Source: an uncultured Pseudomonadota bacterium (GTDB lineage Bacteria; Myxococcota_A; UBA796; GCA-2862545). Taken from it: 64,000 nt of DNA. Positions 42,740-51,668 of the stretch are shown here, in pieces. The DNA is taken from NCBI GenBank assembly GCA_913061235.1, contig CAJXTB010000009.1:230840-294839 (forward strand), in the 5' to 3' direction. Below the pieces are notes generated by a model, which searched no databases, was not told the DNA's origin, and was given only the letters and a program-made list of their open reading frames with translations. The translations under genes and the position numbers were made by a program. Position 1 is the stretch's first letter. The number at the start of each line of letters is the position of its first letter.

Positions 42740-43342
42740 CTACGACTTGGGCAGCAGCGCGGTGACCATGGCAAGCAGGTCTTCAACAGGGTCAGTGCCG
42801 TGCAATACGGTGTTCGCGTGGGTGCGACTGGGCGCCACGAACTCTTGGTGCATGGGACGAACTGTGGCCTCCCACTGACCGAGTACTCCGTCCACATCAC
42901 GCCCACGCTTCTCGATGTCGCGGCGAATGCGACGGACCAGACGGATGTCGTCTGGGGTGTCGACGTAGATGCTGTGGTCGAACCGGGTACGCAGGTCTGG
43001 ATGCGCCAACACCAGGATGCCCTCGACAATCACAATGTCGCTGGGCCTGACGGTCTGGGTCGCTGCTGACCGGGCGTGGGTTGGGAAGTCGAACAGCGGC
43101 AATTCCACCGTCTCTCCCCGCTTCAACGCGTCGACATCTGCAATGAGCCGGGCGGTGTCCAGCGAATCGGGGTGGTCGAAGTTGTAGCCAACCGGGTTGT
43201 GAGCGAACTCTGCGGGCAGCGTCTTGTAGTACTGGTCATGGGTGATGAGCAGTGCGCGCGCACCGAGCATGTTGCCCAGTGCCGCAGCAAGAGTGGATTT
43301 TCCCGAAGCGGTGCCACCGGCCATGCCGAGGATGAATGTCAT
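42740..43342 (-). CDS. udk: Uridine kinase
   Basis: P-loop kinase of 200 residues phosphorylating uridine and cytidine in pyrimidine salvage. Walker A GGTASGKST at 9-17, then THDQYYK, YNFDHPDSLDT (the uridine-binding Asp region), the Walker B-like IVIVEGILVL, and RRIRRDIEKRGRD in the lid. Length is typical (about 205-215). AGGA lies near the ATG at 43342. It is 10 bases downstream of parB on the same strand and may be co-transcribed with it. A phosphoribulokinase-family paralog is less likely given the DQYYK motif. Confidence 0.92.
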   Translation of the reverse strand: MTFILGMAGGTASGKSTLAAALGNMLGARALLITHDQYYKTLPAEFAHNPVGYNFDHPDSLDTARLIADVDALKRGETVELPLFDFPTHARSAATQTVRPSDIVIVEGILVLAHPDLRTRFDHSIYVDTPDDIRLVRRIRRDIEKRGRDVDGVLGQWEATVRPMHQEFVAPSRTHANTVLHGTDPVEDLLAMVTALLPKS

Positions 43343-43352
43343 GTCGTCCTGC

Positions 43353-44249
43353 CTAAGCCTTGGTACCAGGGGTGCGTAGCTCAGTGATGAGCCGCTCCAG
43401 TTCTTCGGTGCTGCCGTAGTTGATGACGATGCGTCCCCCGCCCTTTTTCAGCGGCTTGATGGCGACTGCGGTGTGCAATGCGTCCGACAAGATCTTGTTC
43501 GCGTAGTCGAGAGTCTTCTCTTGGCGGCGCTGGGTGTTGCTGCGGCGAACCGGGTCAAAGCGGCTGATCTGACGAACCAACTTCTCCGTGGCACGCACGG
43601 ACAGGCCCTGAGCGATGACCTTTGCAACCACGCTGCGCATCTCGTCAGGGTTGACGAGCGGCAGTAGCGAGCGACCATGACCTGCACTGATACGACCGTC
43701 CCGAATGGCGACGAGCACGTAGTCCGGCAGGCGCAGTAGACGCAGTGCATTGGCGACTGTAGGACGTTCCTTGCCTACGCGTTCAGCGACTTGGTCTTGG
43801 GTGTAGCTGTACACTTCCATGAGGCGCTGGTAGCCCTTAGCGGCTTCGATGGGGTCTAGGTCGGCGCGCTGTAGGTTCTCGACCAAGGCCATCTCTAGCT
43901 GGTCTTTGGGGTCCGCAACGTCCTTGAGTAGGACGGGCACTTCGCTCAATCCAGCCATGGTTGCTGCACGCAGACGGCGCTCACCGGCAATGAGAACGTA
44001 CCGGCCGTTGTCACGACGAACCACGAGTGGAGCCAGGATGCCGTGGCGTTCGATAGACGCCGACAGGCTTGCAATGTCTTCGGCCTTGAACACTTCGCGA
44101 GGCTGCTCTGGGTTCGGCTGAATCTCGTCTAGCGGAACCATGCGGACATCAGTGCGCTCCCGCTTGGTGAGCTCTTCGTCTCCAAAGGCGCTGTCTGGAA
44201 TGAGAGAAGCGAGTCCGCGGCCGAGGCCGCTGCGTGCGGGGCGGGTCAT
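43353..44249 (-). CDS. parB: Chromosome partitioning protein ParB
   Basis: ParB/Spo0J of 298 residues that binds parS, loads and spreads as a CTP-dependent clamp and regulates ParA. Start motif SGLGRGLASLIPD, then box I IQPNPEQPR, the CTP-binding GERRLRAATMAGLSEVPVL and ENLQRADLDPIEAAKGYQ, helix-turn-helix region TQDQVAERVGKERPTVANALRLL, and C-terminal dimerisation GGGRIVINYGSTEELERL. AAGGAGG precedes the ATG at 44249, which overlaps the ParA stop (ATGA). Four perfect parS sites lie close by. Confidence 0.97.
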   Translation of the reverse strand: MTRPARSGLGRGLASLIPDSAFGDEELTKRERTDVRMVPLDEIQPNPEQPREVFKAEDIASLSASIERHGILAPLVVRRDNGRYVLIAGERRLRAATMAGLSEVPVLLKDVADPKDQLEMALVENLQRADLDPIEAAKGYQRLMEVYSYTQDQVAERVGKERPTVANALRLLRLPDYVLVAIRDGRISAGHGRSLLPLVNPDEMRSVVAKVIAQGLSVRATEKLVRQISRFDPVRRSNTQRRQEKTLDYANKILSDALHTAVAIKPLKKGGGRIVINYGSTEELERLITELRTPGTKA

Positions 44250-45043
44250 GATGCCTCCTTGGCGGAAGTGGTGTTGGTGTGTGCATGCTTGGCCAGCAGC
44301 TCATCTGCGAGGGCCATGTACGCTTTTGCACCGGTAGAACGTGGGTCGTACTCGATGATGCTCTTGCCATAGGACGGCGCTTCACCTAGGCGAACGTTGC
44401 GAGGAATGGTGGTCGTGAAGACCTCACCCTTGAACAACTCGCGTGACTGGGCCTCGACCTCGCGACACAGGTTGTTGCGCGCATCCGACATGGTAATGAC
44501 CAGACCTTCGCGGACGAGGTCAGGATTCATGCGGCGCTTGACGGCCTGGATGGTTCGGAGCAGCTCGCCGAGTCCCTCAAGCGCGAAGTACTCGGCCTGA
44601 ACAGGAATGAGCACGGAGTCGGCGGCGACCAGAGCGTTGATGGTCAGCAGGCTCAGACTCGGTGGGCAGTCAATGAGCACAAAGTCGTACTGGTCCCGCA
44701 CGCGGTTGAGAATCTTCCGCAGCTTGCGTTCCCGATTTTCGACGCTGACAAGCTCTACCTCTGCACCGACCAGCTCACGGTTTGCAGGAATCAGCTCAAG
44801 GCCGTCCATTGCCGTGGGCATACGGACCGATTCGAGGTCGCGAAACTCCATGATGACGTCGTAAACGCCCATAGTGACGTCTTCGCGCGGGTAGCCCAGC
44901 CCCGAGGACGCATTGCCCTGTGGGTCCAGGTCAATGACCAAGACGCGGTTCTTTCTCGCGGCCAGTCCGGCTGCAAGGTTGATGGTGGTGGTGGTCTTGC
45001 CGACTCCACCTTTCTGGTTGGAGACCGCGATGACGCGTGCCAT
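44246..45043 (-). CDS. parA: Chromosome partitioning ATPase ParA
   Basis: ParA/Soj of 265 residues, starting at the ATG at 45043 (MARVIAVSNQKGGVGKTTTT). Deviant Walker A KGGVGKTT, Walker A' VIDLDPQGNASSGLG and Walker B DFVLIDCPPSLSLLT are intact. It is a DNA-dependent ATPase that moves ParB-parS complexes. No N-terminal DNA-binding domain, as in the chromosomal type Ib. A longer frame to 45148 adds an unlikely N-terminus. The start has no strong ribosome-binding site. Upstream are three parS sites (45302-45399), so ParB may also repress or organise this promoter. Confidence 0.97.
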   Translation of the reverse strand: MARVIAVSNQKGGVGKTTTTINLAAGLAARKNRVLVIDLDPQGNASSGLGYPREDVTMGVYDVIMEFRDLESVRMPTAMDGLELIPANRELVGAEVELVSVENRERKLRKILNRVRDQYDFVLIDCPPSLSLLTINALVAADSVLIPVQAEYFALEGLGELLRTIQAVKRRMNPDLVREGLVITMSDARNNLCREVEAQSRELFKGEVFTTTIPRNVRLGEAPSYGKSIIEYDPRSTGAKAYMALADELLAKHAHTNTTSAKEAS

Positions 45044-45301
45044 GGGTATGTCCGTGATTGGAAGTCGGATATCGAGGAGGGCGGCGAGGTTCATGACCGC
45101 CGGTGAGGCGGAGGAAGGAGTGCGCGTAGGCAGCGCAGAACCGTACAATAGCGATCTCGAAAATGTCGCGCCAGCCGAAGGATGCAGTCAGCGTGCTGAT
45201 CTGAACGCAGGCTCGCTGTGCAATCAGCGAACTCTGCCGTTCACACCGCAACTCGCAGGCGCTGGTCCGAGCAGCGAATGACGCAATCTTTTTTGCCCTT
45301 C

Positions 45302-45317
45302 TGTTCCACGTGGAACA
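45302..45317. promoter_or_regulatory. parS site 1
   Basis: Perfect 16-bp palindrome TGTTCCACGTGGAACA, 259 bases upstream of the parA start, in the 360-base gene-free gap 45044-45403. This gap otherwise shows no gene. Confidence 0.93.
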
Positions 45318-45343
45318 TCGGTTGCGGAAGTGTGCGGCGCATG

Positions 45344-45359
45344 TGTTCCACGTGGAACA
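45344..45359. promoter_or_regulatory. parS site 2
   Basis: Perfect copy of TGTTCCACGTGGAACA, 42 bases after site 1 start to start, in the same gap. Confidence 0.93.
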
Positions 45360-45383
45360 TGGCCAAGCGTCTCAGATGCGGTG

Positions 45384-45399
45384 TGTTCCACGTGGAACA
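45384..45399. promoter_or_regulatory. parS site 3
   Basis: Perfect copy of TGTTCCACGTGGAACA, 40 bases after site 2, ending 5 bases before the stop codon of the next minus-strand gene. About four helical turns separate neighbouring sites, so ParB dimers would lie on the same face. Confidence 0.93.
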
Positions 45400-45403
45400 T
45401 GGG

Positions 45404-46543
45404 TCAGTCGGAACCAGCGTTGAGGAACATCACTGCCTCGGCCACGAGTGGGTCGATACGAACGGTGCGAGTCTCGGGGTGCTGCGACACGGCCATGAAC
45501 CTTCCGCCGTCTTGCTCAATGAGTGCACCAGTAGCGAGTAGCAGTACAAGCTGGTTCCAGGGGTCAATGGTGCGGCGGCTTGCGCTCTGAATGAGGTCGT
45601 CGCGGACGCTGGGCGCTGCATTGTTCAGGAGCTGGCGTGCTGTGGTCCAGTGGAGCATGGATGGCTGGTCAATGAAGTCGGCGGTCAGTCCCTCGATGAG
45701 CAGCGCCAGGTCAATGCCGTGGAGTCCTGTGGTCCACGACTGCGTGTCGACTGTGGTGCGACCGTACGATGAGCGGGCCATAGCCGGAACGGCCCAGTAG
45801 TTGACGGACTGCAGTGTGGCGTCGAGAGCGAGGCCGGTCCTGTGGGCTGCCTGGGCGTAGGGTACAAGCTGTGCCGAGTGCCATTGAGGGCCATCGTCCA
45901 GGGAACACATAGCATATGGGCGGTACAACCGTCCCAGGCGAAGCGCAGCTTGGGGGCGTTCTAAACGGAAGGCCATGTGAGCGGCATCTCGCCGTTGGTG
46001 AGGCACTATGGCTTCAGGGTCGGCCAAGATTGTGTCTATCCACGCGTGTTCGTCTGCGTTGACGCTCGCAGGCACGGGTAGTACCGTCCAGTTTGGCGCA
46101 CGCGCTGGCCATGCAGGGACGCCGTACAGGTCGCCCTCGAATGTAGTGAGTACACGTGCATAGTGGTGGGCCTGACGGGTACGGCGGTCCGCGCGGCCTC
46201 GCACTCGCTCTACGACGCGCAGGCTAGGATCATCGTGGCCCACGAGGCACGGCTCGGCCCAGCAGCGTTCCGCTACAACGGGAGTCGAAGTGTCTGGTCC
46301 GAATAGCCACAAGTGGTCGCCGGGACCTACGGGGTGCGCACGGGCGAAGAGCGACAAGTGGACGTCGCCGGACTGAGCCTCGGTTACGCGCACGATCTGA
46401 GGGACAACAGGGGTCGGCTGTACCGCTGACTGCCAGTCATCGGCGGTCGGCCAAGTGGCGTCGTCGTGCAGCTCGGGGGGGCGCTCGAATACCTGGGATT
46501 GGCCCGCAGCCAGAGCGATCAGCAGTACAGCTTGGATGAGCAA
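45404..46543 (-). CDS. Secreted protein of unknown function
   Basis: Exported protein of 379 residues with signal peptide MLIQAVLLIALAAGQSQVF; the TTG start at 46543 has GGAGG six bases upstream. The mature part is rich in His and Trp, with a Cys pair (RCWAEPCLVGHDD), a segment RADRRTRQAHHYARVL, and a helical C-terminal half (LHGIDLALLIEGLTADFIDQ, ARQLLNNAAPSVRDDLIQ). No family recognised; it may bind something at the cell surface. It is downstream of the lipoprotein at 46613 and lies between that gene and the parS cluster. Confidence 0.65.
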   Translation of the reverse strand: MLIQAVLLIALAAGQSQVFERPPELHDDATWPTADDWQSAVQPTPVVPQIVRVTEAQSGDVHLSLFARAHPVGPGDHLWLFGPDTSTPVVAERCWAEPCLVGHDDPSLRVVERVRGRADRRTRQAHHYARVLTTFEGDLYGVPAWPARAPNWTVLPVPASVNADEHAWIDTILADPEAIVPHQRRDAAHMAFRLERPQAALRLGRLYRPYAMCSLDDGPQWHSAQLVPYAQAAHRTGLALDATLQSVNYWAVPAMARSSYGRTTVDTQSWTTGLHGIDLALLIEGLTADFIDQPSMLHWTTARQLLNNAAPSVRDDLIQSASRRTIDPWNQLVLLLATGALIEQDGGRFMAVSQHPETRTVRIDPLVAEAVMFLNAGSD

Positions 46544-46612
46544 CGTTGACCTCCACCAACTTGGGTGTGGCGAGCCCGTGATTCGCTAACGGTGGCGCTC
46601 AATGTCCGCTGG

Positions 46613-47164
46613 CTATGGCGTGCCATCTTGAGGGGGGCGCGATGCCTCTGATGTTCCACGTGGAACACTAAGGCGTCGGTCGGTTGGAGCCTGCATCCGT
46701 CGACGCATTGGCGTTCCTGCCGCTGCGGACAGCTCTGCCCCAGTTCTAGCATCTGTCGTCACTTGCCAGGTCGTCGCGATGGGGCCCATCCATCGGCCAC
46801 GCCACGACGATTGCCAAATGGGAGCGTAGGCACTGCACTCGGTGACAGCAGGGTCGCTGGTCTCTGGAGACTGGCGTGTGAGGCTGTAGCTCTGGAGTTG
46901 GTAGCCATTGGGCACCGATTCCGACTGTACCGGGGTCTGAACTTGGCGTAGGTCGCAGACCTCAGCGCAGGTCGCTGGAACTTGGCCCAAGCAGGTGTGA
47001 ATCCAGGCAATACGCTGCTGTGTACGCTCAAACTCGTCGAGGTCCCAGCTCTGCTCGCCGGCCCAGGTGGCGACGTCGTCGTCTGTCGGGCCGGATGGTG
47101 CCGATGACGCGCAGGAAACGAAGAGTAGGGCGGCGCAAGCGGCAGAGAGTCGGGTGGGGAACAT
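46613..47164 (-). CDS. Cys-rich lipoprotein containing a parS site
   Basis: Lipoprotein of 183 residues: MFPTRLSAACAALLFVSC signal with lipobox FVSC. Three mature Cys cluster in HTCLGQ, ATCAEVCDL. The pattern CAEVCDLRQVQ matches CLDLCDLSQLV in the ferritin-like lipoprotein at 47309-48415, and both continue with QLQ or LTIN segments, so the N-terminal module is shared between these neighbours. The codons for SVPRGT contain a perfect parS (46652-46667). Function unknown; likely co-transcribed with the secreted protein gene 69 bases downstream. Confidence 0.65.
   Translation of the reverse strand: MFPTRLSAACAALLFVSCASSAPSGPTDDDVATWAGEQSWDLDEFERTQQRIAWIHTCLGQVPATCAEVCDLRQVQTPVQSESVPNGYQLQSYSLTRQSPETSDPAVTECSAYAPIWQSSWRGRWMGPIATTWQVTTDARTGAELSAAAGTPMRRRMQAPTDRRLSVPRGTSEASRPPQDGTP
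46652..46667. promoter_or_regulatory. parS site 4, inside a coding sequence
   Basis: Perfect TGTTCCACGTGGAACA, 1.25 kb from site 3, embedded in the 3' part of the lipoprotein gene. A 16-base perfect palindrome at this place cannot be chance given three others nearby. Confidence 0.9.
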
Positions 47165-47241
47165 GGAGCCTCAGTATTGGGACACGGCATAACCCGGGAG
47201 ACAAGCGTTGGGCATCTTGTGATTACCCGGTTATCTCCTGC

Positions 47242-47268
47242 AATATCGAACAATTAGAGCGCGATATT
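47242..47268. promoter_or_regulatory. Inverted repeat upstream of the Cys-rich lipoprotein gene
   Basis: AATATCG (47242-47248) and CGATATT (47262-47268) are perfect inverted copies with 13 bases between, in the 144-base gap ahead of the lipoprotein start at 47164. Possible operator; no regulator is identified. Confidence 0.3.
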
Positions 47269-47308
47269 CGGGTTTTGACCATGAGAGTTGGCCATGTGTA
47301 TGGGCGCG

Positions 47309-48415
47309 CTACGCGGCGAGCGCTGCGACGGCTGGACGTAGGGCGTGTCGAAAGCGAGAGGGGATGGCGTGTCGCATCTCGCGGCGCAGTGCGTGCTGTT
47401 CGTCGGTGGACAGCTGTGGCCACAGCCACATCAGAGATGTCCAGGCCAGCTCTGCGTGACGGGCTTCGTCGTTGGCAATGATGCGAAGCAGCTCGGCGTC
47501 GGCTGGTGTCGCGGTCGACATGTCGTCGATGACCTGCATCACGGACAGGGTCTCGTTGACGCACCCGTCGAGGGCCACGCCGCGCGTGATGTCGTACACG
47601 GAGCGTCGCTGGGGGACGTGGATGTTGAGGGGGCCTAGTGTGGCCTGTACGCCGTCTTGTGCGGCTCGCTGAAGACACAGCTGGGTGTGGACGACTTCGT
47701 CCTGCTGGGCGGCTGTGATGGCCTGTAGAAGGTCCAGGGGCGCGCCGAGAGACATCATCTCCAGCAGGTGCTGTGCGAATGAGGCGACACTCGCGTGCTC
47801 AAACTGTGCGGCGCGTAGCCAGCGATTGGTGGATGCGGTGGAGCAGGGGGCCACGCGGTCGTGGAAGGGGCGTCCTGGAATCATGCGACGTATGCCCACC
47901 TCTTCGAAGGACTGGACGGCACCAGTGGTGGCATCCCCCACAGCTTCGTACATCAGGCCGCCGTTTGGGACGTAGCTATTCGTCCAGCCTTCCGGAGCGA
48001 CGAAGTACTCACGTTTCCATGTCCACTTGGCGCCGTCGCAGGAAGGGGGACTGCCTACCGGCTGGAACTGTGTGCGGTTGATGGTGAGGGTGTGTTTGTC
48101 GACCTGTGCGTCGTCGTGGATAGCAACGAGCTGGCTAAGGTCGCAGAGGTCCAGGCAGTTCGGGAACGCGCTGAGGCACTGTTCAACCGTGGAGTGACGC
48201 TCCGGGTACGACAGAAACGTCGCAACGGGGTCGGTATCGGCGCCGATGAGCGTTGGGTACGTCGCATGGAGCATACCTTCCTTCTTCCACATGACAGTGA
48301 TGGGAGTCGGCTCTGGCGACAGGACCTGGCTCGACCCACACCCCCCAACGCTCGACACAAGCAGAGGTAGACCTACGACCCGTCGAATCCGATTGAGGAC
48401 GTCCGTGTGTTGCAT
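47309..48415 (-). CDS. Lipoprotein with C-terminal ferritin-like di-iron domain
   Basis: Lipoprotein of 368 residues: signal ending LVSSVGGC, lipobox VGGC. Residues 40-180 form a module with CLDLCDLSQLV and many aromatic residues. From about 200 to 330 the sequence has ferritin-like helices with iron ligands: QFEHASVASFA (Glu), QDEVVHTQ (ExxH type), CVNETLSV (Glu) and NDEARHAELAW (ExxH). Two Glu/His pairs are as expected for a di-iron carboxylate site. Such ferritin-like lipoproteins occur in Haliangium and relatives. Role could be iron binding or surface oxidation chemistry. It shares its head module with the lipoprotein downstream. Confidence 0.75.
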   Translation of the reverse strand: MQHTDVLNRIRRVVGLPLLVSSVGGCGSSQVLSPEPTPITVMWKKEGMLHATYPTLIGADTDPVATFLSYPERHSTVEQCLSAFPNCLDLCDLSQLVAIHDDAQVDKHTLTINRTQFQPVGSPPSCDGAKWTWKREYFVAPEGWTNSYVPNGGLMYEAVGDATTGAVQSFEEVGIRRMIPGRPFHDRVAPCSTASTNRWLRAAQFEHASVASFAQHLLEMMSLGAPLDLLQAITAAQQDEVVHTQLCLQRAAQDGVQATLGPLNIHVPQRRSVYDITRGVALDGCVNETLSVMQVIDDMSTATPADAELLRIIANDEARHAELAWTSLMWLWPQLSTDEQHALRREMRHAIPSRFRHALRPAVAALAA

Positions 48416-48443
48416 TCTTGGGCTCCGCTGCAGTGATGCCGAG

Positions 48444-49979
48444 TCAGTTCAGGTCCACCGGGACGAGCGTCGTTGTCGTCACCGGGATCTCCAAGGGTGG
48501 GTTGTACCCTGGGTTGTTGGGGCTGCACATGTCACGTGTACCGGCGAGGTCCATGTAGGCCGTCGGCGTCTGTATTCCGGAGAAGTTTCCTTCGAAGCTA
48601 TAGTACGCGCCGCCGCCCCGAAGGTAGATGCACGTCGCGGAGCAGCCCTCAACCGGCGTGGTGTACTTGGCCACCATGGTGCTGTAGGTCTGCTCAAACC
48701 ACTTCAGCTGGGTGCTTCGTGGTTGTCCTGACCACGCACTGCCGCACTGCGTCTGAAGCCAAAATGCGAGGCCGCCCTTGTGGGAAGCGGTGTTCCACGT
48801 GCTCGGCGCCGTTTGGTTGTACCCGCGAAACACACGGATATCGCACATGAGCTGTGTCGTTTCGGACGGCTTCGAGACACAGACTGGGTAGTAGGTGTTT
48901 GCGTCGCCCCCGACGGTGATCGACCCGGTGTAGTGGTGCCGGGCGATGCCGCCAATCGCAGCCGTTACGTCATTGGCAGTCGCAATCGCCACGCCATCGA
49001 CGGTGCTCGCTGCGGCGAGATCGACGGCAGCCGTTGGCATTTGTCCGGCGCTGAGCGTACCGGTTCCGTCGGCCAGTGCGTGACCGTGTCCTGCGGTGGA
49101 AATGGCGACGTTGTTCACTGTGGTGCCGCTTGCAAGGTTGACCGCAGCCGTTGGCATCTGTCCGGCGTCGAGCACACCGGTTCCGTCAGCCAGTGCGTGA
49201 TCGTGTCCTGCGGTGGAAATGGCCACGTTGTTCACTGTGGTGCCGCTTGCAAGATTGACGGCAGCCGTTGGCATCTGTCCGGCGTCGAGCACACCGGTCC
49301 CGTCCGACAAGGCATGACCGTGGTTGCCCGCCGCGACCTCGGCTGCAGAAGAACCCACTGGAAGTCGGCCGATTGCGAGGGTGCCGCTGGTGATGTCGTC
49401 TGCGTCATGGGTGTGCGCAGGTAGCCCAGGACCACAGCCCCATGTGGCTCCGTTGTAAGTGGCTACCTGGCCTGTTGTGCACGACAGGTCGGAGAGGCTT
49501 CCGCCAGACAGAGCGACCAGGTCACCGGCTGAATCGATGACGACATTGCCGTTGATACGAAGCTCCGAGGCATCGACCACGCCGCCAGAGACCGAATCAG
49601 CAGATGCCGCAGACGCAGCCCGTTGTGCCTGAAGTGCGTAGGGAACACTGGCCAGCTTCACCCGGCTCAGTGCCGGGGCGCTGTCGACCGAGAGCGCCAG
49701 CCACACATTATCGCCGTCGAAATCCGAATCGCTTAGCGGGGCTCCACTACCAAGGTTGATGGCGTAGTATCCCGTGGTGAAGTCTACAGCGCTCATGGTG
49801 TCTGACCACAGGACATTGCCGCTCGTTGGGGCATCGTACAGGGTCACGCTCACATCATGAGGGCCGTCAATCGGAGTGCCGGTACTGTCGAGCAGGCGTC
49901 CTTGTTGGGTCAGATGCAGCGGTGCCGCGACTGCCGAAGTCGCCAGAAGGGTGGCCAAGATCAAGAGTGTTGGTCGCAT
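48444..49979 (-). CDS. Secreted fibre-like protein with tandem repeats
   Basis: Exported protein of 511 residues; ATG at 49979 with GGAG upstream starts a clean signal (MRPTLLILATLLATSAVAA). Residues 20-110 match the N-terminal module of the protein at 2821-3600 (LHLTQQGRLLDSTGTPIDG). Then HTHDADDITSGTLAIGRLP, which is the tail-fibre collar signature, followed by three 39-residue repeats (VLDAGQMPTAAVNL, NNVAISTAGH). The C-terminal 150 residues have Cys pairs (QTQCGSAW, GCSATCIYL). It resembles phage tail-fibre stalks reused as surface adhesins. There is no phage context. Located 28 bases from the ferritin-like gene. Confidence 0.8.
   Translation of the reverse strand: MRPTLLILATLLATSAVAAPLHLTQQGRLLDSTGTPIDGPHDVSVTLYDAPTSGNVLWSDTMSAVDFTTGYYAINLGSGAPLSDSDFDGDNVWLALSVDSAPALSRVKLASVPYALQAQRAASAASADSVSGGVVDASELRINGNVVIDSAGDLVALSGGSLSDLSCTTGQVATYNGATWGCGPGLPAHTHDADDITSGTLAIGRLPVGSSAAEVAAGNHGHALSDGTGVLDAGQMPTAAVNLASGTTVNNVAISTAGHDHALADGTGVLDAGQMPTAAVNLASGTTVNNVAISTAGHGHALADGTGTLSAGQMPTAAVDLAAASTVDGVAIATANDVTAAIGGIARHHYTGSITVGGDANTYYPVCVSKPSETTQLMCDIRVFRGYNQTAPSTWNTASHKGGLAFWLQTQCGSAWSGQPRSTQLKWFEQTYSTMVAKYTTPVEGCSATCIYLRGGGAYYSFEGNFSGIQTPTAYMDLAGTRDMCSPNNPGYNPPLEIPVTTTTLVPVDLN
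48976..49326. repeat. Three 117-bp repeats in the fibre-like gene
   Basis: Units of 117 bases (39 residues) marked by gcagccgttggcat at 49027, 49144 and 49261. Identity between the last two copies is very high. The encoded motif is GVLDAGQMPTAAVNL. Confidence 0.85.
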
Positions 49980-50120
49980 GGAATCTCCAAAACAGAACGA
50001 GGATGCCACGGATCAGCGACCCAGGCAATCGGAAGTCTTGGCTACTACCCTTGGCAGGCCGTCTGTGCTTGGGTCATGCCCTGTCGGGCCTCTCGCACCG
50101 AGGCACCACGCTTTTGCCCG

Positions 50121-51668
50121 CTATTCGACAGCCCGGTACACGCCGCCGGTCGCCTCAGCCATGGCGCGCATCAAGTCCCGCGACGCCCCTTTGTTGTCAG
50201 CGCGGTGGTCACCGGTCAAGAACGCGATGGCATGGATAGTGTCGCCGCCTTGTTGGGCGAGTGCGGACAGGTCGGCGGCCTTGCGCATGGCTCCGGCGGT
50301 CGGGGCGCCGTCTGTCAGGAAGTAGATGACGTCTGGGTTCATGGCTTGCGCACTGCGTAGTGCGGCCTCGATGTTCGTTGCACCACGTGGGCGAACGCCT
50401 GATACGTAGGTTTGGGCCTCTGGAATCGCGCTGCCGCCAGTGCCGACAAGCTCTCGGCGCCATGGGTTTGCGTCGTCCGAGAAAGTGATGATGGAGAACT
50501 GCGAGGTGGGGCCGAGCTGCTGGGTGAGCACGGTGTTCAGCTCACAGCGCACGAAGTCCAGGCGCGACATGGACTTGCCCTGGTTGGTGCGGAAAGTCGC
50601 TTCCATGGAGCCGGAGGTGTCCACAACGAACACGGCGCGTTGGCTGTGCACGGTTCCGAACAGGAAGCTGCGTGGGGTGACGTCTTCGAGGATGCGTGCG
50701 GCCTCGGTCTTGTCGGAGGAAAAGGTGAAAGACTCGAGAAGCTGGGCCTTGTGTTCCACATCCGTGATGGTGTCTTTGAGCACGCGCAGGGCTGCCAACT
50801 TGCCATCCGAGAAGGTGAAGGCTTCCAGGATTCCAGCGACCTCTGTGACCGTCATGCCGAGCAGGTGTTCATCGACGACGCCTGCCACCGTTTCGAGGTC
50901 GTCGGAGAAGTCGAAGGTGCCGAGAATCTGCACGACCTGGGCGCCGGAGAGGGCTTCTGGACGCGCGTCGATGCGGCGTCGGAGAATGTCCATGCGACGG
51001 TCTGAGAAGGCCTCACCGCCTAGCTCAGCGAGTAACGAGCTCATGTCTGCATCTGACCAGGTGCTCGACCAGTTCAGGGCCAGCGCTGGCAGGGATGCGT
51101 CGAGTGGGCAGCTCATGGCGGTTGTGGAGAGGGTCGGCGCTTGTGGCGCTACTTGGCCGACAGGCGACTTGTTGTTCACGCCGGTCGACGGAGCCGGCGC
51201 GGGCTGACTGCCGTTGTTGATGTTGATGCCGACACCGCCAACGTTGATGTTGAAACCACCCCTTCGACCTTGTGGAGCAGGTTGGGCAACTGGAGCCGGC
51301 ATGGGCTGGACGTAGGGCTGTGGAGCGGGCTGTGCGGCGGGACGCGAAGAGGCCAAGATGCCGCTTGCTTCTTCTTTATCGGACGAGAATGTGAACGCCG
51401 AGAGGATGACGCTGTTGTCTCCTGGCTCAAGGCGCGGTGCCAGAATGCGCAGGGCCGACATCTGGTCGCTAGAGAAGCTGAACTCTTCGAGCAGGCCTGC
51501 TGCTTGCGACGGGCTGAACGTGTTGGCGCTGGCAGCGGTTCGCAGCACGGTGAGCTGGTCATCGGCGAAGCTCTCACCATCCACCTGGCGAACCAGAGAG
51601 TCGTAGGACGACCCGGGCATGGCGAATGCGGTGCTTGAGAACAGTAGTGCAGCGAGTAGGGACAGCAT
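50121..51668 (-). CDS. Secreted VWA-domain protein with DUF4476-type repeats
   Basis: Protein of 515 residues, starting at ATG 51668 (MLSLLAALLFSSTAFA, signal peptide). Two clusters of helical DUF4476-type repeats: residues about 20-100 (LLEEFSFSSDQMSALRIL, AFTFSSDKEEASGIL) and 210-330 (LGTFDFSDDLETVAGVV, LEAFTFSDGKLAALRVL, LESFTFSSDKTEAARIL). A Pro/Gln and Asn/Gly-rich linker separates them. The C-terminal von Willebrand A domain begins AVFVVDTSGSM with the MIDAS DxSxS near residue 350, Thr in GATNIEAAL and Asp in YFLTDGAPT. It may bind metal-dependent ligands on the cell surface. DUF4476 is common in Bacteroidota and Myxococcota. Confidence 0.82.
   Translation of the reverse strand: MLSLLAALLFSSTAFAMPGSSYDSLVRQVDGESFADDQLTVLRTAASANTFSPSQAAGLLEEFSFSSDQMSALRILAPRLEPGDNSVILSAFTFSSDKEEASGILASSRPAAQPAPQPYVQPMPAPVAQPAPQGRRGGFNINVGGVGININNGSQPAPAPSTGVNNKSPVGQVAPQAPTLSTTAMSCPLDASLPALALNWSSTWSDADMSSLLAELGGEAFSDRRMDILRRRIDARPEALSGAQVVQILGTFDFSDDLETVAGVVDEHLLGMTVTEVAGILEAFTFSDGKLAALRVLKDTITDVEHKAQLLESFTFSSDKTEAARILEDVTPRSFLFGTVHSQRAVFVVDTSGSMEATFRTNQGKSMSRLDFVRCELNTVLTQQLGPTSQFSIITFSDDANPWRRELVGTGGSAIPEAQTYVSGVRPRGATNIEAALRSAQAMNPDVIYFLTDGAPTAGAMRKAADLSALAQQGGDTIHAIAFLTGDHRADNKGASRDLMRAMAEATGGVYRAVE

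Noticed and set aside
48790..48805. TGTTCCACGTG half site in the fibre-like gene
   Set aside because: Only the left half of parS is present; the right half (CTCGG) does not match.
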